DNA of 21,010 nucleotides, taken from Hydrogenovibrio sp. UBA654. Its GTDB lineage: Bacteria > Pseudomonadota > Gammaproteobacteria > Thiomicrospirales > Thiomicrospiraceae. Each line of letters starts with the position of its first letter. The first letter of the stretch is position 1. The position numbers and the translations under genes are program-made. Below, piece after piece: positions 1 to 7,084 of the stretch. The stretch spans positions 9,369 through 30,378 of the forward strand of contig DBOE01000041.1 of the NCBI GenBank assembly GCA_002299585.1, written 5' to 3'. Under the pieces are notes generated by a model. It was given only the letters and a program-made list of their open reading frames with translations. It was not told the DNA's origin and did no database searches.

Positions 1-964
1 CTACATAATAATGTGATTTAGTACGACCTTCTATTTTGAGCGAATCTACTCCCATATTCACTAGTTCAGGAATTAATTCAACCGCTCGTAAATCTTTTGA
101 GTTCATTATATAAGTGCCGTGCTCATCTTCAAAAGCAGGCATATACTCTCCAGGGCGACCTTCTTCTTCTAATAACATAACCATATCGGTGGTTTTACCA
201 ATCCCAAGAGTTGGTTCAGCGGCATCAGGGGGGGGGGGTAGCTCGGTAATATTTGTTATTTGTTGTATAGGAACTCCAACTATACCACCCGTTTCATCTT
301 CTTTTGCATCATAGGTTTTATAGTTCCAGCGACAGGCATTAGTGCAAGTACCTTGATTAGAATCCCTTTTGTTTATATAACCAGATAATAAACATCTACC
401 AGAGTAAGCCATACATAAGGCACCATGTACAAATACTTCTAATTCCATTTCAGGAACGGCTTCACCAATTTCTTTTATTTCTTTAACCGATAACTCGCGA
501 GATAATACAACTCTAGTAATACCTTGATCATACCAAAACTTGACTGTTGCCCAGTTTACCGCATTAGCTTGTACCGACAAATGTATTTCTTGATCTGGAT
601 ATTCAGACCTTACCATAGCAATCAACCCTGGGTCTGACATAATTAAAGCATCTGGTTTCATAGCGATTATCGGTGCTATATCTCGCATATAGGTTTTTAT
701 TTTGCCATTATGAGCTGCAATATTACTAACTACATAAAATTTCTTACCTAGTTGATGGGCTCTTTTAATACCCCTTGCAAGATGCTCTTCATCAAATTCA
801 TTATTACGAACTCGTAGACTATAACGAGGTTGCCCTGCATAAACAGCGTCAGCACCATAAGCAAAAGCAAACTCCATGTTTTTAAAGGTTCCCGCAGGCG
901 AAAGTAGCTCTGGCTTGAAACCCTTTATTTTTAAACTTTCTTTTAATCTATTGCCTGCTTCCAA
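1..964 (-). CDS. trhP: tRNA 5-hydroxyuridine modification protein TrhP (peptidase U32 family), 3' end outside the window
   Basis: TrhP (YegQ) takes part in prephenate-dependent hydroxylation of wobble uridine 34 in tRNAs. It belongs to the U32 family, whose relatives UbiU and UbiV carry iron-sulfur clusters. The visible 321 codons align along E. coli YegQ from memory: KPELLSPAGT near the start, QPRYSLRVRNNEF, SDPGLI, a GALCMAYSGRC motif, GTCTNACRW, EPTLGIG, AFEDEHGTYIMNSKDLRA and EGRTKS at the left edge. The cysteines of GALCMAYSGRC and GTCTNAC are the likely cluster ligands. Roughly the last 130 residues of the usual ~450 lie outside the window. No ATG exists near the N-terminus. I chose TTG at 962-964, which has an AAGGA Shine-Dalgarno about 7 nt upstream. 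A run of 11 C on the coding strand (228-238) encodes four prolines and keeps frame. The gene lies 62 nt downstream of the M23 gene and is probably in the same transcript. Confidence 0.93.
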   Translation of the reverse strand, partial: MEAGNRLKESLKIKGFKPELLSPAGTFKNMEFAFAYGADAVYAGQPRYSLRVRNNEFDEEHLARGIKRAHQLGKKFYVVSNIAAHNGKIKTYMRDIAPIIAMKPDALIMSDPGLIAMVRSEYPDQEIHLSVQANAVNWATVKFWYDQGITRVVLSRELSVKEIKEIGEAVPEMELEVFVHGALCMAYSGRCLLSGYINKRDSNQGTCTNACRWNYKTYDAKEDETGGIVGVPIQQITNITELPPPPDAAEPTLGIGKTTDMVMLLEEEGRPGEYMPAFEDEHGTYIMNSKDLRAVELIPELVNMGVDSLKIEGRTKSHYYV

Positions 965-1026
965 AACAAGTTCCTTTAATATTAAATAGTATCTGCGTAT
1001 TCTAACTTAGCCCTTATAAAAAGACT

Positions 1027-1875
1027 TTACCTAAAAACTTTATCTCCTTTTTTTATAGTCTTAGTTATGGTTAAGGCTGGGTCAAGACGAATATTATGCC
1101 AACTCATCCCCCAGTGAACATGTGGCCCAGTTGCCCTGCCAGTCATGCCTATTTTACCCACTAGTTGACCTTTTTTAACTATATCTGCTTTGTTTACAGA
1201 TACTTCACTTAAATGCATCAAGGTTGATCGCAAACCGTACCCATGGTCAATCATGATAGTTTTACCGCTAAGTACCATATTTTCTTGCAAAGTTATTTTA
1301 CCATCCGCAGGTGAATACAAGGCTGTGCCTTTAGCAGCAGCTATGTCAATGCCATAATGAGGCCGTTTAGGCTGGCCATTTAATATTCGTCTGCTACCGT
1401 AAACGCCGCTAACGATACCACTAGCTGGCCAAATAAAACCACTTTCAAAATATGCTAGTGGTAAATTTATTTTGCGTGCCTGTTTAGCTTTTAAGATATC
1501 TGCCCAGATTTTATCACTTGTCTTTTTATCTGGGCTAACTTTATTTTTTGGTAAGCCATTAATTCTTTGTTCTTCATAGCTTCTAGTTATTATGTTGATT
1601 GTAGGGAAACTTATATCTCCTGCTTTGGTTATTAATTTAAATTGTTGCTTAGGACTGTCATCTCTAGAAAAAGCAATTAATACTCTATTTTTTTTATCCG
1701 CCTTTATTGTCTTTTTTTTATACTCGACTAATGAGCCTTTTGCAACTTGTAATACAATAAAACCGCCTTGTTTCGCAACACCTGATAATAACTTATAATC
1801 TTGGCTAGCAATAGTTGGATTAGAAAATATTATAATCCATGTAAAAAAAACTATTTTAAATTTCATTAATTTCAT
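1027..1875 (-). CDS. Exported M23 family (LytM-like) peptidoglycan endopeptidase
   Basis: This is probably a periplasmic zinc endopeptidase that cleaves peptidoglycan cross-links. The first ~24 residues form a signal peptide: basic MKLMKFK, a hydrophobic core, and a cleavage-like IAS-Q. Residues ~25-110 resemble the beta-rich N-terminal domain found before many M23 domains. The C-terminal M23 domain (about 150-270) has all expected zinc and catalytic residues: H173 and D177 in RPHYGID, H221 in LMHLS, and H252/H254 in GPHVHWG, so it should be active rather than a degenerate EnvC/NlpD-type activator. There are no LysM repeats or transmembrane anchors beyond the signal. The start overlaps the 3' end of rnhA by 20 nt, suggesting translational coupling. 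A second in-frame ATG three codons later (1864-1866) is an alternative start. The specific orthologue (NlpD, MepM or other) cannot be assigned. Confidence 0.9.
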   Translation of the reverse strand: MKLMKFKIVFFTWIIIFSNPTIASQDYKLLSGVAKQGGFIVLQVAKGSLVEYKKKTIKADKKNRVLIAFSRDDSPKQQFKLITKAGDISFPTINIITRSYEEQRINGLPKNKVSPDKKTSDKIWADILKAKQARKINLPLAYFESGFIWPASGIVSGVYGSRRILNGQPKRPHYGIDIAAAKGTALYSPADGKITLQENMVLSGKTIMIDHGYGLRSTLMHLSEVSVNKADIVKKGQLVGKIGMTGRATGPHVHWGMSWHNIRLDPALTITKTIKKGDKVFR

Positions 1876-2296
1876 CCATCGCTTGGTTGGCTAAGCTGTC
1901 AACTATTTCATTTTCAGTATGCCCTGCATGACCTTTTACCCATGCCCATTCAATAGAATGCCTCTGTACAGCTTTATCTAGTTGTTGCCATAAATCTTGG
2001 TTTTTTACTGGTTTTTTTGCCGCAGTTTTCCAGTTATTTTTTTTCCAATTTTCTAACCACTTGGTTATGCCATCTTGTACATATTTAGAGTCGGTGGTTA
2101 AAATAACATGACAAGGTTTTTTTAAACCTTGTAAAGCTTTAATTGCTGCGGTTAACTCCATACGATTATTGGTAGTGTCTTTTTCATTACCTTTGATGGT
2201 TTTTTTATGCCCCCCCATTTTAAGTAAGGCACCCCACCCTCCAATACCAGGGTTTCCTCTACAACCACCATCTGTATATATTTTTACTGTTTGCAT
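1856..2296 (-). CDS. rnhA: Ribonuclease HI
   Basis: RNase HI degrades the RNA strand of RNA-DNA hybrids in the cytoplasm, during Okazaki-primer removal and R-loop control. At 146 residues it is close to the E. coli enzyme (155). The four acidic catalytic positions are visible: D in YTDGGCRGNPG, E in RMELTAA, D in TTDSKYV and D in NEIVDSLAN. The basic handle (KKNNWKTAAKKPVKN) and WVKGHAGH are also present. The ATG follows directly after the yafS stop with no spacer, and the 3' end overlaps the M23 gene by 20 nt, so the three are probably co-transcribed. The yafS-rnhA adjacency is also known in E. coli. A run of seven G on the coding strand (plus 2210-2216) includes the G of a Met codon and a Gly-Gly pair. 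Confidence 0.97.
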   Translation of the reverse strand: MQTVKIYTDGGCRGNPGIGGWGALLKMGGHKKTIKGNEKDTTNNRMELTAAIKALQGLKKPCHVILTTDSKYVQDGITKWLENWKKNNWKTAAKKPVKNQDLWQQLDKAVQRHSIEWAWVKGHAGHTENEIVDSLANQAMDEINEI

Positions 2297-3055
2297 TTAT
2301 TTCTCTTTTCTATGGCTAGAATTATTAACGGCTACTTGTCTTTTTTTAACTGGCAACCAATTTGATAGCTTCCAATTTAATCCTATCGGTGTAGATGATT
2401 CTTTTCTTTTTCTGGCAACAATTACATACACATTGCCAAACTCAAAACCTATTTTCCTTAATCCTGCAAATAATTTTTCTCTAAAAAACCTCAAATCAAA
2501 TTTATTAAACACTTTGTTTGTATGCTCATAATTAATACATTCAATATCATAGCCTAGTAAATTAAGCCAATCAATTAATCTAGCTTCCTTAATAAAATGT
2601 GCTTGTTTAAACTGTTGTTTAAATTCACCAAAACGCATCATAGATATAACTTTTTTACCTAGAGGATTAAAACCACTTATAACTAAAGCTCCCTCTGGTA
2701 AAATTATTTTATCAATTTGTCTTAATAAGTGGTAAGGGTCAGCAACTGCTTCTAAGGTATGTGGAATAAACACCATATCAACAGACTCTTTTTTAAAGGG
2801 CAGATAATCAATATCCGCCTGTACAAAACTATATTGATATTGAGTATCAAAATTTTTATCCACTAAAACTTTATAACTTATTCTACTTTCGATAAGTAAA
2901 TCAACTTGTGTTGTTTTGCCTATCTGCACCAAATAATAACCAAATAAACAGCTTAACGAACGATTAAGTAACCCCACCTCCTCATCTAGCAGACGTTGAC
3001 CTTTAGCGGTTAAATAAAACTTCGCTAAAAAAGTTTGAAAGTTTTGATTAGACAT
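2297..3055 (-). CDS. yafS: YafS-like class I SAM-dependent methyltransferase family protein
   Basis: The 252-residue product resembles E. coli YafS, a methyltransferase-fold protein of unknown substrate. Matching segments recalled from YafS are a YLVQIGK-like element near residue 41, D-x-LPF-K-x-x-S-VD at ~85-96, HTLEAVADP-x-x-LLRQ-x-D, VISGFNPLG, a LDWL-like RLIDWLNLLG, and a C-terminal VIVARKR. Domain order is that of Methyltransf_11, but the glycine-rich SAM motif I (G-x-G-x-G) is absent; E. coli YafS lacks a clear one too, so this seems a family trait rather than decay. The gene starts the leftward cluster yafS-rnhA-M23 and is divergent from gloB. Catalytic activity and substrate are unknown. 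Confidence 0.88.
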   Translation of the reverse strand: MSNQNFQTFLAKFYLTAKGQRLLDEEVGLLNRSLSCLFGYYLVQIGKTTQVDLLIESRISYKVLVDKNFDTQYQYSFVQADIDYLPFKKESVDMVFIPHTLEAVADPYHLLRQIDKIILPEGALVISGFNPLGKKVISMMRFGEFKQQFKQAHFIKEARLIDWLNLLGYDIECINYEHTNKVFNKFDLRFFREKLFAGLRKIGFEFGNVYVIVARKRKESSTPIGLNWKLSNWLPVKKRQVAVNNSSHRKEK

Positions 3056-3095
3056 AATGTTTAATGTTCTTTTTACTAAAATACATTAGAATATG

Positions 3096-3101
3096 ATTAT
3101 A
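3096..3101 (-). promoter_or_regulatory. Candidate -10 element for the yafS-rnhA leftward transcript
   Basis: The leftward strand reads TATAAT here, about 40 nt upstream of the yafS ATG. No good TTGACA-like -35 lies at the right distance. A plus-strand TATGAT (3092-3097) overlaps it and could serve gloB, so the short divergent gap may hold two back-to-back promoters. Confidence 0.35.
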
Positions 3102-3123
3102 GCCGAAAATGATAAAAAATAAC

Positions 3124-3933
3124 ATGGAAATTATAGCTTTACCTGCTAATAGTGATAATTATATATGGATTATCCGCTCAAAAAAAAATAATAACGCTTG
3201 GATTGTTGACCCTGGCGAAAGCCATAGAGTTATAGCCTATTTCCAAAAACATAAGCTTGTCTTGGCAGGAATCTTGCTCACACATCATCATTATGACCAT
3301 ACTGATGGTATAGCAGAAATTGTTAAGCAGTTAGGCAAAGCTCCTGTTATAAGTAATGCTCATGGGCCATATAAACTAGTAACACAGCATGTTAATGAGG
3401 GGGATATTATTATTGTTGCACAAGAAGAATTTAAAATAATTGCTATACCTGGGCATAGCCATGAACATATCGCTTTTTATAATCCAAAGGCTTTGTTTTG
3501 TGGGGATGTACTATTTACCGCAGGTTGTGGTAAATCATGGTGCCAATCAGCAAAAGTTATGGCACAATCTTTATTAAAGCTTAGAGACCTAAATGACGAC
3601 TGTTCTGTTTTTTGTGGCCATGAATATACCTATACAAACATCAACTTTGCAGCTATTGCAGAACCTGATGATGAAGATATTAAACAACGCCAAAAAATCG
3701 TGAAGTTTAACACTAAAAAAGGAATACCTTGCGTACCAGAAAAACTAGGTATAGAAAAAAAAACCAACCCTTTTTTAAGATTTGACTCCGGAGAATTAAA
3801 ACAAACTTTACTTAACAAGCATAAGCTGTTTGAAAATTTTTCTTTAGGCGATAATGCTAATTTATACGCTACCTTAAGAGCATGGAAAGATTCTATAGAT
3901 AAGACGGGCGTGCTTGAAGACAATGTAAAATGA
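3124..3933 (+). CDS. gloB: Hydroxyacylglutathione hydrolase (glyoxalase II)
   Basis: GloB hydrolyses S-D-lactoylglutathione to D-lactate and glutathione, the second step of methylglyoxal detoxification in the cytosol. The metallo-beta-lactamase metal motif THHHYDH is at residues 53-59 (H54, H56, D58, H59). Further ligands appear in PGHSHEH, LFCGDVLF and CGHEYT. The C-terminal glyoxalase II domain carries K-x-TNPFLRFDS. I chose the ATG at 3124 because MEIIALPANSDNYIW matches the E. coli N-terminus in length up to DNYIW. An upstream in-frame ATG at 3109 would add five residues; neither start has a clear Shine-Dalgarno. The 269-residue length is slightly above the E. coli 251. The stop overlaps the mltD start in ATGA, so the two are coupled, an adjacency also found in E. 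coli. Confidence 0.95.
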   Translation: MEIIALPANSDNYIWIIRSKKNNNAWIVDPGESHRVIAYFQKHKLVLAGILLTHHHYDHTDGIAEIVKQLGKAPVISNAHGPYKLVTQHVNEGDIIIVAQEEFKIIAIPGHSHEHIAFYNPKALFCGDVLFTAGCGKSWCQSAKVMAQSLLKLRDLNDDCSVFCGHEYTYTNINFAAIAEPDDEDIKQRQKIVKFNTKKGIPCVPEKLGIEKKTNPFLRFDSGELKQTLLNKHKLFENFSLGDNANLYATLRAWKDSIDKTGVLEDNVK

Positions 3934-5453
3934 CTTTGAACCTTCTATATAAAATTATATTTGCTAGTACCCTAGTATTTATATCTAGCTGTGCAATAAT
4001 TGATGTCAAAGCAAACTTAACCGAACCAAAACTAACAAAAAAACAAATAACCGCTAATTTAGTTGTAAGCAAACAAAAAACTATCTATGCAGAAAACCAA
4101 CCAAAAATATACACCAATATATGGTTCGAAATCGCTGATAATACTTCCTTAGAACCCCATTCTACCCATAATTATAATAGCTATATCCCCTACTATAAAA
4201 AATACCCAGATTATCTAAAGAGGGTTTCTAAACGGGCAGAACCCTACTTATATTTTATTTTAAGCGAAGTAAAAAAACGCCAAATGCCTTATGAAATTGC
4301 CCTATTGCCAATTATTGAAAGTGCATTTTATCCTTTTGCTAAATCTTATATTAGTGCCACGGGTTTATGGCAATTTATGCCAAACACAGGGGAAATGCTA
4401 GGATTGTATAGAAACTGGTGGTATGAAGGTAGGCAAGATATTTATAAAAGTACTCATGCTGCTTTAGAGTATTTGCAAAAACTGTATAAAAAAAATAATA
4501 ATGACTGGCTATTAGCCTTAGCTTCTTACAATGCTGGTTATGGTAATGTTTCCAAAGCTAAACGAAAATTTTTAAAAAAACACCCAAATGAAATTGTAGA
4601 TTTTTGGGCTATTAAAAAATATCTACCCAAAGAAACCCAAAACTATGTTCCTACACTATTAGCTATCAGCCATATAATTGAAAAACCCAAAGAATACAAT
4701 ATAGAGCTATACCCCATAGAAAATAAACCTTTCTTTGACTCAACCATATTAAAACAACAACTAGATATAAATAAAATTGCCAAAATAACTAATACTGATT
4801 TTAAAATCATTAAAAGATTAAACCCAGGCTTTCTTAGATCAGCAACGCCACCTACTGGTAAATACAAACTACTTTTACCAATAGAAAACTTAAAATTATT
4901 TGAAGATAAACTACTAGAACAACCAAGTTATTTTAAAGTAAACTGGGCTAAACACACTATAAAAAGTGGCGAAAGTTTAAGTGTAATAGCTCAAAAGTAC
5001 AGAACTTCTACGGCACAAATAAAAAGGCTAAATAATTTAAGAAGTGACTTTATTAGGGTAGGTAAATACCTATTAATACCCATAACTAATACAGCTGCTC
5101 AGCAATTACTTAACCAGCCTATAAAAAAATATAACGGTAAAAAACATTATCATAAGGTTAAAAAAGGTGAAAGTTTATGGGTAATTGCTAGATATTATAA
5201 TGTATCAACTAGGACTCTTTGCCAGTGGAATAATATCAGCATAAGAAAACCTCTTCGAAAAGGACAAAAGCTTGAAATAAGAAACAAAAAATACGGTAAA
5301 AAAATAACCTACACTATAACAAAAGGCGATAGTCTATGGAAAATTGCACACAAGCATTCCGTTAGTATTGCTGATTTAGTTCATTGGAATGGGATAAAAA
5401 AACACCAAATATTAAAACCTAAAACTAAGCTTAATATTTGGATAAAAGGATAA
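3930..5453 (+). CDS. mltD: Membrane-bound lytic murein transglycosylase D (lipoprotein with three LysM repeats)
   Basis: MltD cleaves the glycan strands of peptidoglycan, leaving 1,6-anhydro-muramyl ends. A type II signal peptide ends in a lipobox ISSC, placing the lipidated cysteine at residue 21. The SLT domain spans about residues 100-230: catalytic Glu ~130 in PIIESAF, then SATGLWQFMPNTG and ALASYNAGYGNV. Three LysM peptidoglycan-binding repeats follow at about 343-387, 409-452 and 462-505, each opening with a K-x-G-E/D-SL motif. The product has 507 residues against about 450 for E. coli MltD, the extra repeat accounting for the difference. It overlaps gloB by 4 nt. The stop lies at the foot of the hairpin that terminates the opposing tRNA transcript. 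Confidence 0.96.
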   Translation: MTLNLLYKIIFASTLVFISSCAIIDVKANLTEPKLTKKQITANLVVSKQKTIYAENQPKIYTNIWFEIADNTSLEPHSTHNYNSYIPYYKKYPDYLKRVSKRAEPYLYFILSEVKKRQMPYEIALLPIIESAFYPFAKSYISATGLWQFMPNTGEMLGLYRNWWYEGRQDIYKSTHAALEYLQKLYKKNNNDWLLALASYNAGYGNVSKAKRKFLKKHPNEIVDFWAIKKYLPKETQNYVPTLLAISHIIEKPKEYNIELYPIENKPFFDSTILKQQLDINKIAKITNTDFKIIKRLNPGFLRSATPPTGKYKLLLPIENLKLFEDKLLEQPSYFKVNWAKHTIKSGESLSVIAQKYRTSTAQIKRLNNLRSDFIRVGKYLLIPITNTAAQQLLNQPIKKYNGKKHYHKVKKGESLWVIARYYNVSTRTLCQWNNISIRKPLRKGQKLEIRNKKYGKKITYTITKGDSLWKIAHKHSVSIADLVHWNGIKKHQILKPKTKLNIWIKG

Positions 5454-5487
5454 AAAACCCTGTTTAATATTCGCCCAAACAAGGTTT
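5452..5487 (-). terminator. Rho-independent terminator of the tRNA-Arg/tRNA-Ser transcript
   Basis: On the minus strand an 11-bp stem (plus 5477-5487 with 5455-5465) closes an 11-nt loop and contains one U-G wobble, followed by a run of six T. Read on the plus strand the same position is a C-A mismatch and no T run follows, so the element is oriented for the leftward tRNA transcript. It abuts the mltD stop. Confidence 0.75.
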
Positions 5488-5493
5488 AACATT

Positions 5494-5570
5494 TGGTGCG
5501 CCCGAAGGGAGTCGAACCCCTAACCGCTCGGTTCGTAGCCGAGTACTCTATCCAGTTGAGCTACGGGCGC
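5494..5570 (-). tRNA. tRNA-Arg (anticodon ACG)
   Basis: The 77-nt leftward gene starts GCGCCCG and ends CGGGCGC-A-CCA, so CCA is encoded. The anticodon stem CTCGG/CCGAG closes the loop CTACGAA, giving anticodon ACG, whose first base is normally edited to inosine to read CGU, CGC and CGA. The D-arm (AGCTCAACTGGATAGAGT) and the T-loop GTTCGAC are regular. It lies 4 nt downstream of tRNA-Ser in the same transcript. Confidence 0.96.
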
Positions 5571-5574
5571 AAAG

Positions 5575-5665
5575 TGGCGATGGACTAGGGATTCGAACCC
5601 CAGGTAGGCTACAAACCTACAACAGTTTTCAAGACTGCCGCCTTAAACCACTCAGCCAGTCCACC
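5575..5665 (-). tRNA. tRNA-Ser (anticodon TGA)
   Basis: The 91-nt leftward gene has acceptor GGTGGAC pairing with GTCCATC, discriminator G and encoded CCA. The anticodon loop CTTGAAA gives TGA, reading UCN serine codons. The long variable arm between the anticodon stem and the T-arm is typical of class II serine tRNAs. It is the first gene of a two-tRNA unit with tRNA-Arg. Confidence 0.96.
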
Positions 5666-5678
5666 AGAACAGGTGCGT

Positions 5679-5706
5679 ATTATAGATTTATTAACGATAA
5701 ATGCAA
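5679..5706 (-). promoter_or_regulatory. Promoter of the tRNA-Ser/tRNA-Arg unit with G+C-rich discriminator
   Basis: The minus strand carries a perfect TATAAT (plus 5679-5684) 16 bp downstream of TTGCAT (plus 5701-5706), a weak -35. It is followed by CGCACC before the tRNA-Ser 5' end. A G+C-rich discriminator is the usual mark of promoters inhibited by ppGpp; stringent control here is inference. Confidence 0.55.
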
Positions 5707-5866
5707 CCTTTAATCCTCTTTTTTAAAAAAACTAACATCCCAAATCCTTGTTTGGCTGCTGTAGATCTCTAAATTGGATATAATAGTGCTATATTCCATC
5801 TTTCTAAGCATAGATTTAGGGAGATGATTAAAGACCAAAACTTTTGCCATAAAAACATGCCTAGCC

Positions 5867-5875
5867 TGTTATAAT
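5867..5875 (+). promoter_or_regulatory. Extended -10 promoter for the dapD operon
   Basis: TGTTATAAT is a perfect extended -10 element (TG-n-TATAAT) about 30 nt before the dapD ATG. A TTGCCA resembling a -35 occurs at 5844-5849, but the 20-bp spacing is long, as tolerated by extended -10 promoters. An AGGA Shine-Dalgarno sits upstream of the ATG at 5906. Confidence 0.5.
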
Positions 5876-5905
5876 TTACTCGAAATTTTAATATAGGAAA
5901 ACCAA

Positions 5906-6733
5906 ATGTCAGCAGATCTACAACAAGTTATTGAACTAGCTTTTGAAAATAGAGCTCAAATCACTCCTAATAATGTAACTCCAGAAATAAAAGAAGCCAT
6001 TAATGAGTCAATATTGCTACTAGATTCGGGAAAATTGCGAGTTGCTGAACAACGAGGCATTGGTGACTGGCAAGTAAATGAATGGTTAAAAAAAGCTGTA
6101 TTATTATCTTTTAGAGCTGAGAACAACAAGCTAATGGAATCTTGTGAAACTCGTTATTTTGATAAGGTTCCCTCAAAATTCACAAACTGGTCGCAAGCTG
6201 ATTTTGAAAAAGCTGGCATTCGGGTTGCCCCCCCCGCTATGGCTCGTCGTGGTTCCTATATTGCCTCTAGTACAGTTCTTATGCCGTCTTATGTCAACAT
6301 AGGTGCCTATGTTGATACAGGTGTTATGGTTGATACTTGGGCAACTGTTGGTTCTTGTGCTCAAATTGGTAAAAATGTTCACCTATCTGGGGGGGTAGGG
6401 ATTGGTGGAGTGCTTGAGCCATTACAAGCATCACCTACTATCATTGAGGACAATTGCTTTATTGGTGCTAGATCAGAAGTTGTAGAGGGGGTAATTGTGG
6501 AAGAAGGTTCTGTAATTTCCATGGGGGTATATATTGGGCAATCTACCAGGATTTATGACCGTGAAACTGGTGAGGTTCATTACGGTCGTGTACCTGCTGG
6601 CTCTGTTGTAGTTTCTGGTAATCTACCTTCTAAAGATGGAAGTTATAGCTTGTACTGTGCAGTTATTGTTAAAAAAGTGGATGCTAAAACATTAAGTAAA
6701 GTTGGTATTAACGCTCTTTTAAGAGATATATAG
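5906..6733 (+). CDS. dapD: 2,3,4,5-tetrahydropyridine-2,6-dicarboxylate N-succinyltransferase
   Basis: DapD succinylates tetrahydrodipicolinate with succinyl-CoA in the succinylase branch of diaminopimelate and lysine synthesis. At 275 residues it matches the E. coli length (274). An N-terminal helical domain (to about 100) precedes the left-handed beta-helix of hexapeptide repeats, with RRGSYIA, MPSYVNIGAYVD, VDTWATVGSCAQIG and LSGGVGIGGVLEP. D143 and E191 correspond to the two acidic residues reported as essential in the mycobacterial homologue. It heads the operon dapD-yffB-dapE, and the stop directly abuts the TTG of yffB. Two pure runs sit inside it, C8 at 6228-6235 and G7 at 6389-6395; both encode conserved Pro or Gly and keep frame. 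Confidence 0.97.
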   Translation: MSADLQQVIELAFENRAQITPNNVTPEIKEAINESILLLDSGKLRVAEQRGIGDWQVNEWLKKAVLLSFRAENNKLMESCETRYFDKVPSKFTNWSQADFEKAGIRVAPPAMARRGSYIASSTVLMPSYVNIGAYVDTGVMVDTWATVGSCAQIGKNVHLSGGVGIGGVLEPLQASPTIIEDNCFIGARSEVVEGVIVEEGSVISMGVYIGQSTRIYDRETGEVHYGRVPAGSVVVSGNLPSKDGSYSLYCAVIVKKVDAKTLSKVGINALLRDI

Positions 6734-7084
6734 TTGCTTTGCCTTTTTGGAATTAACAGCTGCGACAGGGTTGTAAAAGCGAAAAAAATACTCAGTTCAG
6801 CAAAGGTTGAATTTGAGTATATAGATTTTCGTAAAGGGTTCTTTTTAACTAGCCACCTTGCTGATTGGCTAAAAAAAGTAACTATTGATGATGTCATTAG
6901 TCTTCGTTCGCAAGCTTGGAAAAAACTTGATCAACAGCAACAACAAGAACTTCTAAGCTCTCCCAATTTACAATTTATAGTTGACAACCCCACCCTAATC
7001 AAACGCCCTGTTTTAGTAACTAAAGACCATATATTTTTTGGCTTTAAGCAAAAAATATATGAAGAAGCAATCAACAATGTCTGA
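6734..7084 (+). CDS. yffB: ArsC/Spx-family thioredoxin-fold protein YffB
   Basis: The 116-residue product aligns with E. coli YffB (118): FGI-x-x-CD near the N-terminus, a W-x-KLD element at ~62-66, and IKRPVLV near the C-terminus, the standard ArsC-family anion-binding region. The single cysteine at residue 10 takes the position of the catalytic cysteine of arsenate reductases. YffB itself is not a proven arsenate reductase, and glutathione-dependent thiol chemistry has been proposed for the family. Start is TTG at 6734, immediately after the dapD TAG, with an AAGAGA upstream; there is no ATG near the N-terminus. The 3' end overlaps dapE by 8 nt. The yffB-dapE adjacency is shared with E. coli. 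Confidence 0.88.
   Translation: MLCLFGINSCDRVVKAKKILSSAKVEFEYIDFRKGFFLTSHLADWLKKVTIDDVISLRSQAWKKLDQQQQQELLSSPNLQFIVDNPTLIKRPVLVTKDHIFFGFKQKIYEEAINNV

Larger units (their letters stand above)
5666..5905. other. Intergenic region between the tRNA pair and dapD
   Basis: This 240-bp spacer holds the leftward tRNA promoter at its left end and a rightward dapD promoter at its right end. Between them are a CCAAA/TTTGG inverted repeat (5739-5754, 6-nt loop, no adjacent T run) and another isolated TATAAT (5779-5784) without a properly spaced -35. I see no lysine riboswitch-like conservation and no credible small gene. Confidence 0.5.

Noticed and set aside
228..238. A frameshift or pseudogene in trhP at the C11 run
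   Set aside because: Translating both sides shows the same frame from the cysteine motif through EPTLGIG to EGRTKS, with no stop codon.
114..314. A 66-codon Ser/Gly-rich rightward open frame across the G11 tract
   Set aside because: It lies antisense to well-conserved trhP sequence, and its composition (SSS, GGGG) follows from the opposite-strand codons.
2169..2531. A 120-codon rightward open frame
   Set aside because: It is antisense to rnhA and yafS, both of which have clear family motifs.
3630..3923. A 97-codon leftward open frame
   Set aside because: It is antisense to the conserved C-terminal domain of gloB.
5739..5754. CCAAA/TTTGG hairpin as a terminator
   Set aside because: The stem is short and no T run follows directly on either strand.
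5824..5874. A 16-codon leader peptide before dapD with an adjacent GGGAG
   Set aside because: The Shine-Dalgarno-like bases touch the ATG, only two lysines are encoded, and no attenuator hairpin follows, so lysine attenuation is not supported.
7038..7076. A 13-residue N-terminal extension of DapE
   Set aside because: It lies inside yffB, has no counterpart in the family, and the ATG at 7077 has a suitable ribosome-binding site.
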